From assembly GCA_029207755.1 (NCBI GenBank), contig JARCOQ010000008.1, positions 23,673,021-23,737,020 of the forward strand: a DNA stretch of 64,000 nucleotides. Direction: 5' to 3'. Below the pieces are notes generated by a model. It saw only the letters and a list, made by a program, of their open reading frames with translations. It was not told the origin of the DNA and ran no database searches. A program made the translations under genes and the position numbers. The DNA comes from Chamaea fasciata. Its lineage: Eukaryota; Chordata; Aves; Passeriformes; Sylviidae. Below, piece by piece: positions 15,001 to 24,210 of the stretch (the stretch's first letter is position 1; every line of letters starts with the position of its first letter).

Positions 15001-16152
15001 ACTCACTCCCACTGTCAAGCAAGCCCTGACCGACAAAAGATGCAGAGCAGGATGCAGCTGCCACCATCCCCAACCCAGGAGCTCCTGCTCCGAGCACTGC
15101 AACGACTTCGTTCCCTGCGTGTCCTGAGCCTGACCCAGCGTCTGCCATCATTTCCCAGGGCATCCCGGGATGGGGGCGATGTTTCGGTCTTTCTCCCGAT
15201 TGCACTGCGGGGAAACTGAGGCAGGGACTCCGGAGAGTAGAAGGAAGGTCCTTCTGCCTCTTGCTCCACCCAAGGCTCAGGAGGGCCAGGCACCGGCAAG
15301 AAGCTGTCACTGTCACACTTCTTAGGAGGATACAGCACTCCCCCCAGCTCTCTTCCCCCTTTAAATCTGGATTTAAACTTGATTTCACGGTGACAGGCCC
15401 CCAGGTCACAGGCTGCAGCGGCTGCTGCTTTAATTAATACAAGTCCCAACGTTAACAAATTATATTTAAAGAGGCTGGAGGGAGGGGGAAGGGCGGGGGA
15501 CCCCCCCCCCCCCCTTCCACTCACACCAGCACCACGATTAACCCCTGGCTGCCTGGAGCGCACAAGTTTGGGAGCGGGCAGGGGTAAGGCGAAGACGGAC
15601 AGAGATGGTGAATTTGGGGGCTCGCTTTCTGGAAAGCAGGTGGCCCCCTCTTACCCCTCTAGCATTTAGGACAGGCGGAGCGAGGGAGGGGTCGCAGGGG
15701 GATCCAGTAAGCAGCGACCCCCACGACAGTGACAGCCCAGCCAGCATTCCCCCGTCCTCCGCGGGCGAGCGGGGAAACTGAGGCAGTCGGGGAGGGCGCT
15801 GGAGCGTCTCCGGTCGGGGAGGAAGGGGGACAGCCTCCTGGAGCGGGAGAAGCTGCGCATCCCACCAGCGTTCCGTCGGGACCAGGGAAGGCAGAGGGGG
15901 CAGCAGCCCTGACATCCCCTTGAAAGAGGGGCCGCAAGCGTGCGGGGCCGGGTTGAGGCGGCGGGACCCCCCCAGGAGCCCCCCGGGCAGACCGCCCCCG
16001 GTGCGGGGCTGGGCGCAGCGGCTTCCCGGCGCCCTCCCCGTGGGGCCGGGGCTCTCAGCGGCGGGGCTGGGGATGGAGGGGTGCAGCTCCTACCTGGGTA
16101 CCCAGAGGCTGAGCAGCAGCGAGCAGAGTCCGTGGGCCAGGGCCGGGCGCAT
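1..16152 (-). CDS. WNT10A: WNT10A, Wnt-family secreted ligand (3' end outside window)
   Basis: Secreted, lipid-modified Wnt ligand that acts through Frizzled/LRP receptors; in vertebrates WNT10A works in skin appendage and tooth development. Coding exons read on the minus strand are 16094-16152, 13085-13347, 4818-5194 and 1-53 (cut by the window edge). All have AG/GT sites and the phases join without error, giving 250 residues plus two bases. Residues 1-20 are a hydrophobic leader. The mature part has the WNT10 landmarks [23 protein letters not shown] (glycosylation site NCS), a WNT10-type linker and WEWGGCSPD. The final exon opens with CKCHGTSGS, where the palmitoleoylated Ser would be residue 249. 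The Cys-rich C-terminal domain lies outside the window. WNT10B is the main alternative, but WNT6 next door on the same strand supports WNT10A. Introns are about 4.8, 7.9 and 2.7 kb. Confidence 0.96.
2488..2560 (-). tRNA. tRNA-Val, anticodon GAC
   Basis: A 73-nt cloverleaf on the minus strand, inside WNT10A intron 3 and on the same strand as the host. The acceptor stem is GTTTCTG/CAGAAAC (7 of 7 paired) with discriminator A. The A box is TAGTGTAGTGG, the T arm CCTGG-TTCGAAA-CCAGG, and the B box GGTTCGAAACC. The anticodon stem is TTCGC/GCGGA (one T-G wobble) around the loop CTGACAC, so positions 34-36 read GAC. A run of five T (plus-strand A at 2477-2481) shortly after the 3' end fits a Pol III terminator. 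The body matches vertebrate tRNA-Val(AAC/CAC); the loop differs at position 34. There is no intron and no encoded CCA. The fold is intact, so a decayed pseudogene is unlikely, but expression cannot be judged here. Confidence 0.93.
3140..3205 (-). repeat. Possible CR1 LINE fragment
   Basis: The plus strand has a run of words (gatctgggcaacctgtcc, then catttcttccccaccttcaca) like the reverse complement of the region near the CR1 3' end. It is short and degraded, so only tentative. Confidence 0.35.
4818..5194 (-). CDS. WNT10A: WNT10A coding exon 3
   Basis: Encodes residues 108-233: [19 protein letters not shown], the WNT10-specific insertion rich in charged residues ([15 protein letters not shown]), WEWGGCSPD and [10 protein letters not shown]. 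The donor is gtgagt and the exon ends in phase 0. Confidence 0.97.
5195..13084. other. WNT10A intron 2, non-coding
   Basis: About 7.9 kb with no exon-like segment that is both framed by splice sites and recognisable as protein on either strand. It holds the AT-rich island near 6.5 kb and otherwise unique-looking, GC-moderate DNA. The short open frames here have no recognisable domain. Confidence 0.6.
6430..6580. promoter_or_regulatory. AT-rich candidate regulatory island in WNT10A intron 2
   Basis: About 150 bases unlike the GC-rich surroundings, dense in homeodomain-type cores (ttattaaa, gttaattt, aaattaac) and atttaaa words, and without decayed-repeat features. It lies 1.2 kb from exon 3. 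It looks like a conserved non-coding element, but conservation was not tested. Confidence 0.3.
13085..13347 (-). CDS. WNT10A: WNT10A coding exon 2
   Basis: Encodes residues 20-108, including [14 protein letters not shown], the [14 protein letters not shown] core and [10 protein letters not shown]. The acceptor is ccctcccag and the donor gtaagg. The exon starts with one base and ends with one base of split codons. Confidence 0.97.
15360..15475. promoter_or_regulatory. Candidate regulatory element in WNT10A intron 1
   Basis: About 0.6 kb downstream of exon 1 (in gene sense) lies an AT-rich stretch with tttaattaat, acgttaac and tatatttaaa next to a nuclear-receptor-like half site (aggtcaca). 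It stands out sharply in a CpG-rich setting. Treated as a possible enhancer from composition only. Confidence 0.3.
15501..15514. repeat. Homopolymer C run (14 C)
   Basis: An uninterrupted run of 14 C preceded by a G-rich block (ggagggggaagggcggggg), so the two can pair as a hairpin or form G-rich structures. It lies within WNT10A intron 1. Confidence 0.9.
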
Positions 16153-16960
16153 CTTCGCTGGGGCAGCGGCTGTGCGGGCTGCGGGCGGGCGGGCGCCTTT
16201 GGGGCAGGGGCGGCGGGGCTCGGCGCTGCTCTCTGCCCGCTTTGTTTGTTGTGGGTTGTTTGCTTGTTTGTGTTTTCCCCTCTCCTCCCTCTCACTGGCT
16301 CCCTGCGAGCCGGGGCTCGGCTCGCCGGGGCGGCTCTGCCATCCTCCCGGGATGCCCCCCCCGCCTCCCGCCGCCCCGGCGCCCTCCGAGCCCGGCGAAG
16401 GCTGCGCGCCCCCCGCCCTGCCCGCCGCCGCCCCACCGTGCACAGCCCCCCGGCTCAGCCCCCCATGGCGGGACGTGCCGGGGGGCCGGGGGGTCCCTCG
16501 GCCCTCGGGGTGCGCTCCCCCGCCGCTCCCCAGGGCGCCCCGGGGCTCCGGGGCCGCGGCGGGCGTGGGCAGGGCTTGCCGGGCGAGCGGCTCCGCGGCT
16601 CCCGCGGGGCCCGCAGGCACATGGGGAGCCGCGGCCCCCCCGCCGCCCCCTGCCACCGGTGTCGCCGGGCCTCCGGCGGAGCGAGCACGGTGGCGGCCGG
16701 AGCGCCCCGGGAGCGCGGGGCGCGGAGTGGCGGCGGCAGCGCCTCTGCCTGGGATCGCGCTGCGCCGAGCATTACTCAGCGCCCGGAGCCCGAGTCCCGA
16801 CACGTCCAGACAGGAGCCCGCGGGGGAAGGACGGGGCAGAGGGTGGCAGCGGGGCGGGGAGCCCGGCGTGTCGCACGCAGCCTGCCGGGGAGGGAGCGGG
16901 CGGCGGGGGGGCGAGCGGGCACGGGCGGCGGGAGAGTGGGCGCTGGGCTGGGGGGGGAAG
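15560..16960. promoter_or_regulatory. CpG island at the WNT10A promoter
   Basis: About 1.4 kb very rich in CG dinucleotides and G+C, spanning WNT10A coding exon 1 and the presumed 5' UTR and promoter. There is no clear TATA box close to the start, as usual for a CpG-type developmental promoter. Long open frames on both strands here result from the scarcity of A+T-rich stop codons. Confidence 0.75.
16094..16152 (-). CDS. WNT10A: WNT10A coding exon 1
   Basis: Encodes residues 1-19 plus two bases of Ser20, a short leader beginning [17 protein letters not shown]. The start ATG is at 16152-16150 and the donor is gtagga. The frame stays open far upstream, so the start is chosen by fit to a signal peptide. 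Confidence 0.88.
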
Positions 16961-16969
16961 CGGCGTAGG

Positions 16970-18260
16970 GTGGGCACAGCGTGGGTGAGTGGGCACGGTG
17001 TGTGGGGCAAGCATGCACAGCGCGGAGAAGTGTGTGTGGTGGGAATGCTCAGCGCGGAGGAGTGTGCGCAGGGTAAGTGTTCGTGGTGTGGGGTGAGCAT
17101 GTGCGGCGTGGGTCTGGAGCGCGGGGAGGGCTGGGTGTATGCGGCCCGTGGGCATGTCTGCACGGTGTGGGGGACTGTGCGTGGGGTGGGAGGTTGAGTG
17201 TGCATGGTGTGGGACCATATTCGTGGGGACCTGGGGGACTGCACGCTGCTGGGGGAGTGTGCTCAGGGCATGGGGGAAAGGTGCTGTGGGCGTGGGGTGT
17301 AGTGATGTGCACAAGGAAGCAGAGTGTGCACCGAGTATGGGTGAATGTACATGGTGTGGGATAAGCATACACTAGGTGTGGAATCAATGTGCTCAGCGTG
17401 AGAGTGCACCAAGTGTGGGTAAGGGCATAGGGTGTGGGGTGATTTGTGCATGGCTTGGTTGAGTGTTGTATGGGACAAGGGTGAGTGTGCACAGCATGCA
17501 TGAGTAGGGGGGACCCTTGTACCCGAGCATGGTGAGAAAGCAGTGCACAGGTGAGTGTGCATGGCAGGGGCGAGGGCGTGTGATGTGTGTATGGTGTGGG
17601 CTAAGTGTGTAGGGCATGGGGGATGTGAGCAGGCACTAGGTATGGCATAAGGTTGCATGGCATGGGGTGAGTGTGCATGGAGTACAGAGAAAGTGTGAGT
17701 GGTGGGCATGAGCATGTGTGGAGTGTTGAGGGTATGACTGTTCTCAATCCCAGTGCCTGTGTGCACTGGGTGTGGGGTGAATGTGCATGGGATGTAAGGC
17801 GAGTGTGTGCAATGTGGTCAAGTGTGGACAGTGTGGATTGAATGTGATTGAGGCATAGGGTGAATCGGCAGGGTATGGGTGCATGGGTAAGTGTTAATGG
17901 GGGTGGAGAGAGTGCATGGTGTGGGGTGTGTGGGGAGTGAGTGTACCGGCAGACAGGAAAGGCGTGAGGCATGGAGTGAGTGAACACAGGGAGAGGGCTG
18001 TGCGTAGCATGGAGGAGGAGTGGGGGTGAGTATCCCTTGTATGGGGTGTGCAGGGGATGCTCGAGGTTCATAGAGGTATCAGGGTGTGCACCTGGGGACG
18101 GGATGCTGGCACGAGCTGTGGTTGTGCAGGAAGGCATTCCTGGTGGTGCGAGGCGTGTGCGTGCCTGTCAGTGTGCACAGGGCTGTGAGCGTGAGTGACA
18201 CATGCTGGGGGTGTGACTCCGTGTTTGTGGGCGTGGAAAATGGCCATGTACATCCCATGT
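16970..18260 (+). repeat. Degenerate GT-rich minisatellite upstream of WNT10A
   Basis: About 1.3 kb of imperfect tandem units of roughly 15-25 bases built on variants of gtgagtgtgcatggtgtggg. The plus strand is G- and T-rich throughout and poor in C and A, a strong strand asymmetry. All frames translate as low-complexity His/Thr/Pro or Gly/Val/Trp. It starts just outside the WNT10A CpG block. Confidence 0.85.
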
Positions 18261-19828
18261 GTCAGCCCCGTTTTAGGTTCCCCCAACCCAATGCCGGGAG
18301 AGCAGTGCTATAGGGCCAGTGCCTATGGAGAAGCTGTGGATGTGGTTCTGCCTTCCCTCAACAGGGCCACCAAGCACTGCCAGCCTCAGCCCACAAACAC
18401 TCCCAGGTTGGGCACCCAATTTTTGCCCACTTCCTTGGCACCATCAGTTTAGTTCTTGGGCACCCCTTACCTTCATGGATTCCCGATGGGCAGGGTATAT
18501 CTTTTGTCTGGGAGCTGTGCAGTGGCCTTGCAGATTATCCCTGTGTCAGCCTGCTGCCTCCTTGGGGACAGGAGAGTGGCCCTAGAAAAGCCCAGGCTCC
18601 CTGGGCTCACAGCAAATGCAATCTGCCCTAATGCAGCCTCTTCCCAGTCGTGGGGATACTTGATGTCCCCTTAGTTTGGGTGCCCACTCTAGGGGCCTCC
18701 ACTTGGGCACTGGGGATGGGGGATGGCAGGCCCTTGCAGGCCCCCACTATCCCCAGCCATCACAGCCCATCCCAGGCTGGTGTTTGGGCCATTAACAGTT
18801 GCCTGGCAGCTGGCAAATCACTCTCCACCAGGTGGGTACTGTGTATCTCCCCACCAGCACAGCAGCACTGACAAGCACTACCTTCTTTGCTCTTCTCCGA
18901 TGGTTCCTGTTTGCACCAGAGAGGAAAATGCTCTTCCTTTGGGAAATGAATGGCAATCTGAGGGTGAGGCCTAAGACTATGCTGGTTCTTCGTGGGTGCA
19001 GCGGTGTGGCATCACCACTGAGGTTCCTTTTGTAATCCTGAGGTTACTGGCTGTTCTCCTGTCCCCAGCTCTGCTCCTGAGTGGGCTTAGCCTGTGTGCA
19101 GGTATGGACATTGGTATGGAGCCAGCATCTACCCTCCAACTTCCTTGCCCACACAGTTTAGCAAGAGGTGAGGGTCAGAACCTTCCATTCCTCAGACAAG
19201 GACGTGAGAATACAGAGAAGTTCCTGGCACAGCATAACCCAGCACTCATCGCTTCCTCCATAGCTGCTGCCCTCCTGGATCCCCCAGCACCCAGCAAGTG
19301 ATGTGCAGTGTCCCACAGGAGTTTGGGAATGGTGTCAGGACACCCATTAGTCACCTGCCACCAAAGGAGGTGCAGACTGGCAATGAGAGATGTGATGTTA
19401 GGGTTGGGCAGAGCACACCAGCAGATTTGTGGACATGACACTCAGTGGTCCCTAACATAGAAGCCATTGCTCCCACCCTCTCCACTTCCTCTCACACAAG
19501 ACCTGGCTCCTGTCTTGACTTTCCCCTTTACATTCTGGAACAGACTGTCTGAACCCCCACTTAGCAGACAGGGGCAGGGCTGAGAAACAGCTTCCAGTTT
19601 CAGACAGCTTCCTGGCTCAGGTGTCCTCAGCAGGTCCTCTGTACCCCTTTCTTTCTCAGGCCTCCCTAGGGATTACATGTGCTGCCCTCAGCCTGGACTC
19701 ACCAGAGATCCCCTGGTGAAAGCAGGACACCTTCCCACCAGAAGCTCCTTCCCTGAGGGAAGGAACTCTTGCTTCCAGGCTTCAGGAGCACAGATGTTTG
19801 TTAGGATCCTATATACAAAAAAGAAAGG

Positions 19829-19844
19829 AAAAAAAAAAAAAAAA
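19829..19844. repeat. Poly(A) tract
   Basis: A run of 16 A preceded by A-rich aaaaaagaaagg. No retroposon body was recognised upstream, so it may be a simple tract rather than a tail. Confidence 0.85.
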
Positions 19845-21314
19845 GGCCAAGGAAAATCAGATCAGAAACACTTTCATCCTTTCATAATCACTTCCAAGAG
19901 TGGGTGTGTCACTCGCACACTCCTGCTGACCTGGGGAGGAGACCAGCCACTGTGTCCCATAGTCTTAGTGGTCACAGCAGGGACAGGCGGGGGGGACCTG
20001 TTTCCTCATGTCCCAGCAATATCCTGGGGCTGAAGAGGAGCCAGGTGAGTCTTTTGCTCCAGCCTTTCTTCTGCATCACACTGACAAAGCCCTTAAGCAC
20101 AAGAATAAGCCCCTGGAATCTGGGGGACTAAGAACAGAACCTGGCCCCTCTGAGCAGGGGTGGGTGTAGGCAGGCATGCGAGGCTGGTGGAGGGTGCTTT
20201 GGTCCTGATGGGACCATCAAAGCTCAGGGCAAAAAGCTGAACCTTCTGAGAGCACTGCATCTGTTCTTATCATTACTGTGGGCCCCCAGTTGGGAACGCA
20301 GCATCAGTGGGTCTTGGGACCTGTCACCTCCAAGCTTCTGTCCCATCTCCAGCACTGCTCAGCAGCCCTACACTGCAGAGACCAGGAAGGGATGTGGGAT
20401 GCTGTCAGAGCTGGAATGAAGGTGGTTTCTCCCCAGAGCCAGCACACAAAAGGTGATGGGGAAGTATCGGCGCAGGGCACTGTGGGAATACCCCTTGGAA
20501 CTCTTCTGCCCAGGCCAAGGCACTCAGGCAGGTCCTTCCTTTCAGCAGGTTACAGGATGCCCCAGGATATGCTTTGTGCAGGGGACTGGGGAAGCATCCA
20601 TACCTCTTTCTATCCATCCTCCCTTCCCTCCATCTTTCTATCTCTAGCCATCCCCTCCATCTCTTACTCTGCACATCCTCTTGCCCAGCCCTCAGGCTGC
20701 CTGCACTTTGGCTGCTCTGTTCCCCTTCCCTTGTGCAGGAGCATGGCCTGCCAGCACCCCACACCACAGGCTCCACACCCCTAGGAGAATGAGGCTGGCT
20801 CTCCTGTTGTCATCTCCATCAGAACTCCTTTCCAGCACCTCAGCACTCAGCCCATGACTTGCTGGCTTTCTTTCCCTCTTTCCTCCTGGCATATGCCCTT
20901 CCCTAGCCCCTTTTGCCTTGTGATAATCAACTTCCAAGGCCTGTGTCCTGGACAGTCATGCAGCTTCTTTGAGTTTCTGCGATGTCTAAGGATGACCCAC
21001 TAGAAATCCATGGCAAGAGAATGCAGGGGTTGAGATCTCTGTATATATCATGCTGCTTCTACTTGTTCTGGCAGACTGGCTGTGGGCCCACAGATGTGAC
21101 CAGATGGCAGCACAAGGAGAGAACAGCCTGCTCTGGACAAGAATAATCCTGGCCATGCTGCAGCCTTGGAGGGGTTGATGGCCTCTGGGACCAGCAGGGC
21201 CAACCAGTCTGTGTGTGCAGGTGTGGGGAGATGAGGCACCTCTGATGACAAGAGTGGGGCTGAAGGGGTGCAGGGGGAAGCTCTGGGGAATCTTAAAGTG
21301 AGGGGAAGCTTGGA

Positions 21315-21340
21315 CGAGGAGGAGGAGGAGGAGGAGGAAG
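21315..21340. repeat. (GAG)n trinucleotide repeat
   Basis: About eight near-perfect GAG/GGA triplets, giving a Glu run in one frame. It is a simple repeat, not a coding feature. Confidence 0.85.
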
Positions 21341-23638
21341 GGGAGGTTTGCTGGGAGCCCATGCAACCATCCACTTACCCAGCTTCTGACATCCTGAAGC
21401 ACAGCTCTCTCCATTCCCCTGCCCAGCAGCACCCATGGGACTGGAGCGACAGGTGCATGAGTCAGGGCTGGGCGTGGGGTCAGGGTGACCCTGCCTTTTG
21501 TGGCAGCATTAGTCACCATGCCAAACTTCCCCAGCCCAGCAGCACTGCAGCCCCCAGCATCACTGCCTCCTTGCTGGCTCACACCCCACAGCTTGCCCGA
21601 GTTTGCTCGATGTGACTCAGGACCAACCACACGGCCACTAGTCTGGCCCAGCCAGTCCTCCCAGCTGCCCAGGGCTGGGGCGCTGGCAGAGCCCGGGGCA
21701 GTGGGTGAGTGCCAGCACCAGCACTCAGACACGCTGCCCTTGCGTCAGGGTGGAAAGGCAGGACCTGGCCACCTCTGGCCATCCCTGGGAGCATCCTTGC
21801 AGGGAGGCAGATCTTCCCTCTGCATCTTCCTCCCAGCTCCTGGCAGAGGGTACCTCCATCCCAGCAGGGTGCAAGGAAGGGGTTGAAGTCCTGCTGTGGG
21901 TACCATTCCATGGGGCTGGAGCAAGCCCCCATGCACACTGCCTCCCACACACCAGACACTGACCGTGCCAGGGTACACTCCATGGCAGAGCTGGTTTGAC
22001 CACACTGGGGGATCCCAACACTTGCACTGCCTTTGGCAAGGAGAGCATGTCTCCAAAAGGGCCAAGCTGCTGGCTGAGGCAGTGGGGAGGTGGCTGGATA
22101 GGGCTGTCCAAGCACATCTGTGCAGGGCTGCTCCAGGTGCCTCCTGTGGGGAGGGATGCACAGCCATAAGGATAGGTGGGAGGTGCTGGTCCCCATGTGC
22201 AATGATCAGGGCATGAAGCCACCTCAGCAATCACTTTTCCTGCAGCTCTGCCTTCCAGGGGTATGCACAAGCAGATCCCTCTCCCTACAGATGGAGGATG
22301 GCTGCTGCCTATGTTACAGGGTAAGTAATGAGGCCATGGGGTGGAGGCCATCTCATTTGGATAAGGTGAGACATTGGCAGTCAGAAACAGGACCCAGGAG
22401 TGAGGGAGCCTCTGCTCTGCCCTTCTTCTGGGGTGGGGGAGCTAAGGGTGCCCTGGTGTCAGGCAACTCCCTGACAGCCTCCAGAGCCCACTGACCTCAC
22501 GAACAGTGCCTAGTGTGTGCCAGGTCAGCACAGCCACTCCCAGGATGCTGCAGTTATCTTGCAGCTCCTGTCCCTCGAGAGATCATGCCCAATCTGTGCA
22601 CTCTGCTTTAGGTACCCTGGGTCACAGCATATTCCCTTGCTTGAGTGCTCGGAGACGCTGCAGCAGGACTGGCCTGGACACCCCCCAGCACCCATGTTCC
22701 CCACTCCAGAGGCAGCCACTGCAAGCAGTGGAGTCCCAGAAAGAGGGCAGAGCCAGGAGGAGCTGGGTTGCCCATGATGGGCAGGGATAAGCCAGGCCCC
22801 CCAGGGCAAGTTGGGGTTAATGTGTCCTCATGGCTGCCTGGGTGACTGACATCTATCACTGAGAAATGGAGTGAGAACAGAGGAGAACAGTTACACGCAG
22901 CTCCCTGGAGGGAGCAGCAGAGCCTGGAGAAGGAGAGTTAGAGGCCTCCCAGGAGAGCAGGGCTGGTCAGGCAGGAGCCCTGGCCAGGACCCAGCTCTGC
23001 TGCTGGCCAGGCAGCCCCTGCTCAGCGACAAGCAGTGAGCTGGCAGTGCAGCCACAGGAAAAGGGTTTGACACAGTTTTTGGGTGCCACTGTCCAAGCCT
23101 GACCGCTCAGCTTGGCTGAGCTGGTGTCCAAGTTTCTTGGCCTCTCCCTCTTAGGACTTATCTGCATTATTCCAAACTTTCCTAAAGTTCTTCTTTTTGG
23201 GGGGCAAAAATATTCTGTTTTTGGTCTCAGTCCAGAGAGATTTTCTTTTTCAAGTTTGATTGAATTATTCTATCCAGCTGTTTTCAACTTGGGAAATTGA
23301 AGGGAAAATTGCAGTCTTCCCATTTCAAAAGAACATGTTAAAAAAAAACCCACCCCAAACCAACAACAAACTCATTAACATTACAGGGGTTTGGGATTCC
23401 CTCTCTCTCTTTTTAAATCCAATTATTATAAACTTCCTCTTTTTCCCTTGGGAAGATCCTGAAAGTTTTGCAATGTAAACTGTCCAGTAGCAGGGATCTG
23501 GGCTACACATGCACATCTACAGCTATACTCCCCAGACTATACAGCTACTCACTGCACCCACACAGCCACCCTTGTGCACCCCTGGCTTTCACCAGCCCCT
23601 TGCAGAAGAGAGTCCTGCTTGACCACTGCCCACAAGAG

Positions 23639-23646
23639 CACACACA

Positions 23647-23687
<41 letters not shown>

Positions 23688-23742
23688 CCGTGCCCATTCT
23701 CCCAAGTACAGTCATATGCACACCCATACACACACACACACC
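23639..23742. repeat. (CA)n microsatellites
   Basis: A near-perfect CA array at about 23639-23685 with one CT interruption, and a second shorter CA array at about 23727-23742, separated by unique bases. Likely length-polymorphic. Confidence 0.95.
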
Positions 23743-23825
23743 CACCAAGCAGCTCCCCAAGCACAGCCACTTGCACAACCCAATGAACCTCCACGAGCCC
23801 TCACACACAGACACATGCATTGAGC

Positions 23826-23918
23826 CATAGAATCTTTTAGGTTGGAAAAAACCTCTAAGATCATCGAGTCCATCTGTAAACATCACGCTGCCATGTTTAC
23901 CACTAAATCCTGTGCCCA
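23826..23918 (-). mobile_element. CR1 LINE 3'-end fragment
   Basis: The plus strand reads catagaatcttttaggttgg followed by aaaaaacctctaagatcatc and gagtccat, the well-known reverse complement of the avian CR1 3' end, so the element lies on the minus strand. It then continues with words like cactaaatcctgtgccc. It is only about 90 bases long, truncated and diverged. It is a main piece of evidence for a bird source. Confidence 0.85.
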
Positions 23919-23924
23919 CTCCCA

Positions 23925-24090
23925 TTTTCCCCATGTACCCCTCCATCCCACTCCATTCCCACTCCCATATTCCCCATGTATCCCTCCATCCCACCCCATT
24001 CCCACTCCTACATTCCACATGCATCCCTCCATCCCATTCCCATTCCCATTCTCATTCCCATTCCCATTCCCATTCCCGTTCCCATGTTCC
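23925..24090. repeat. CCATTC-rich tandem repeat
   Basis: Higher-order copies of roughly 50-55 bases (ccccatgtatccctccatcc and variants) grade into a near-perfect hexamer array (cattcc)n at about 24032-24088. The array directly abuts the CpG-rich block at 24095. Confidence 0.9.
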
Positions 24091-24094
24091 CCGT

Positions 24095-24210
24095 GCCGTG
24101 CCGCAGCTCCCCCTGGCGGCCTCCTGCCGCTGTGCCGCCCGCTGCGCCCGCATCCCGGGTTGCCATGGCGACGGCGGGGATGCTGCGCCTCCCACGCCGG
24201 GAACTGGTGG
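24095..24210 (+). promoter_or_regulatory. Small CpG-rich block with RFX X-box-like site and possible first exon
   Basis: An isolated block of dense CG dinucleotides in the middle of the WNT10A-WNT6 spacer. At 24159-24172 it carries gttgccatggcgac, one base from the perfect dyad RFX X-box. The site overlaps an ATG in strong Kozak context (24165). The frame from that ATG gives MATAGMLRLPRREL and then meets a possible donor (gtgggt) at 24207. No downstream exon could be recognised before the WNT6 3' end. It may be the promoter of an unrecognised transcript, a relic promoter, or chance. Confidence 0.4.

Larger units (their letters stand above)
18260..23600. other. WNT10A-WNT6 intergenic DNA, left part
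   Basis: Gene-free as far as can be seen: no splice-consistent exon series and no known protein similarity on either strand. It contains a 16-base A run at 19829-19844 and a GAG/GGA triplet tract at 21315-21340. Confidence 0.6.

Noticed and set aside
15920..17197. Long plus-strand open frame of 425 codons over the WNT10A promoter
   Set aside because: It lies in CpG-island and minisatellite DNA where stops are scarce. The translation is Pro/Ala/Gly/Arg-rich with no domain, and frames on both strands are open at once.
23545..24024. Minus-strand frame with repeated Cys-Val runs
   Set aside because: It is the translation of the CA and CCATTC repeats, not a protein gene.
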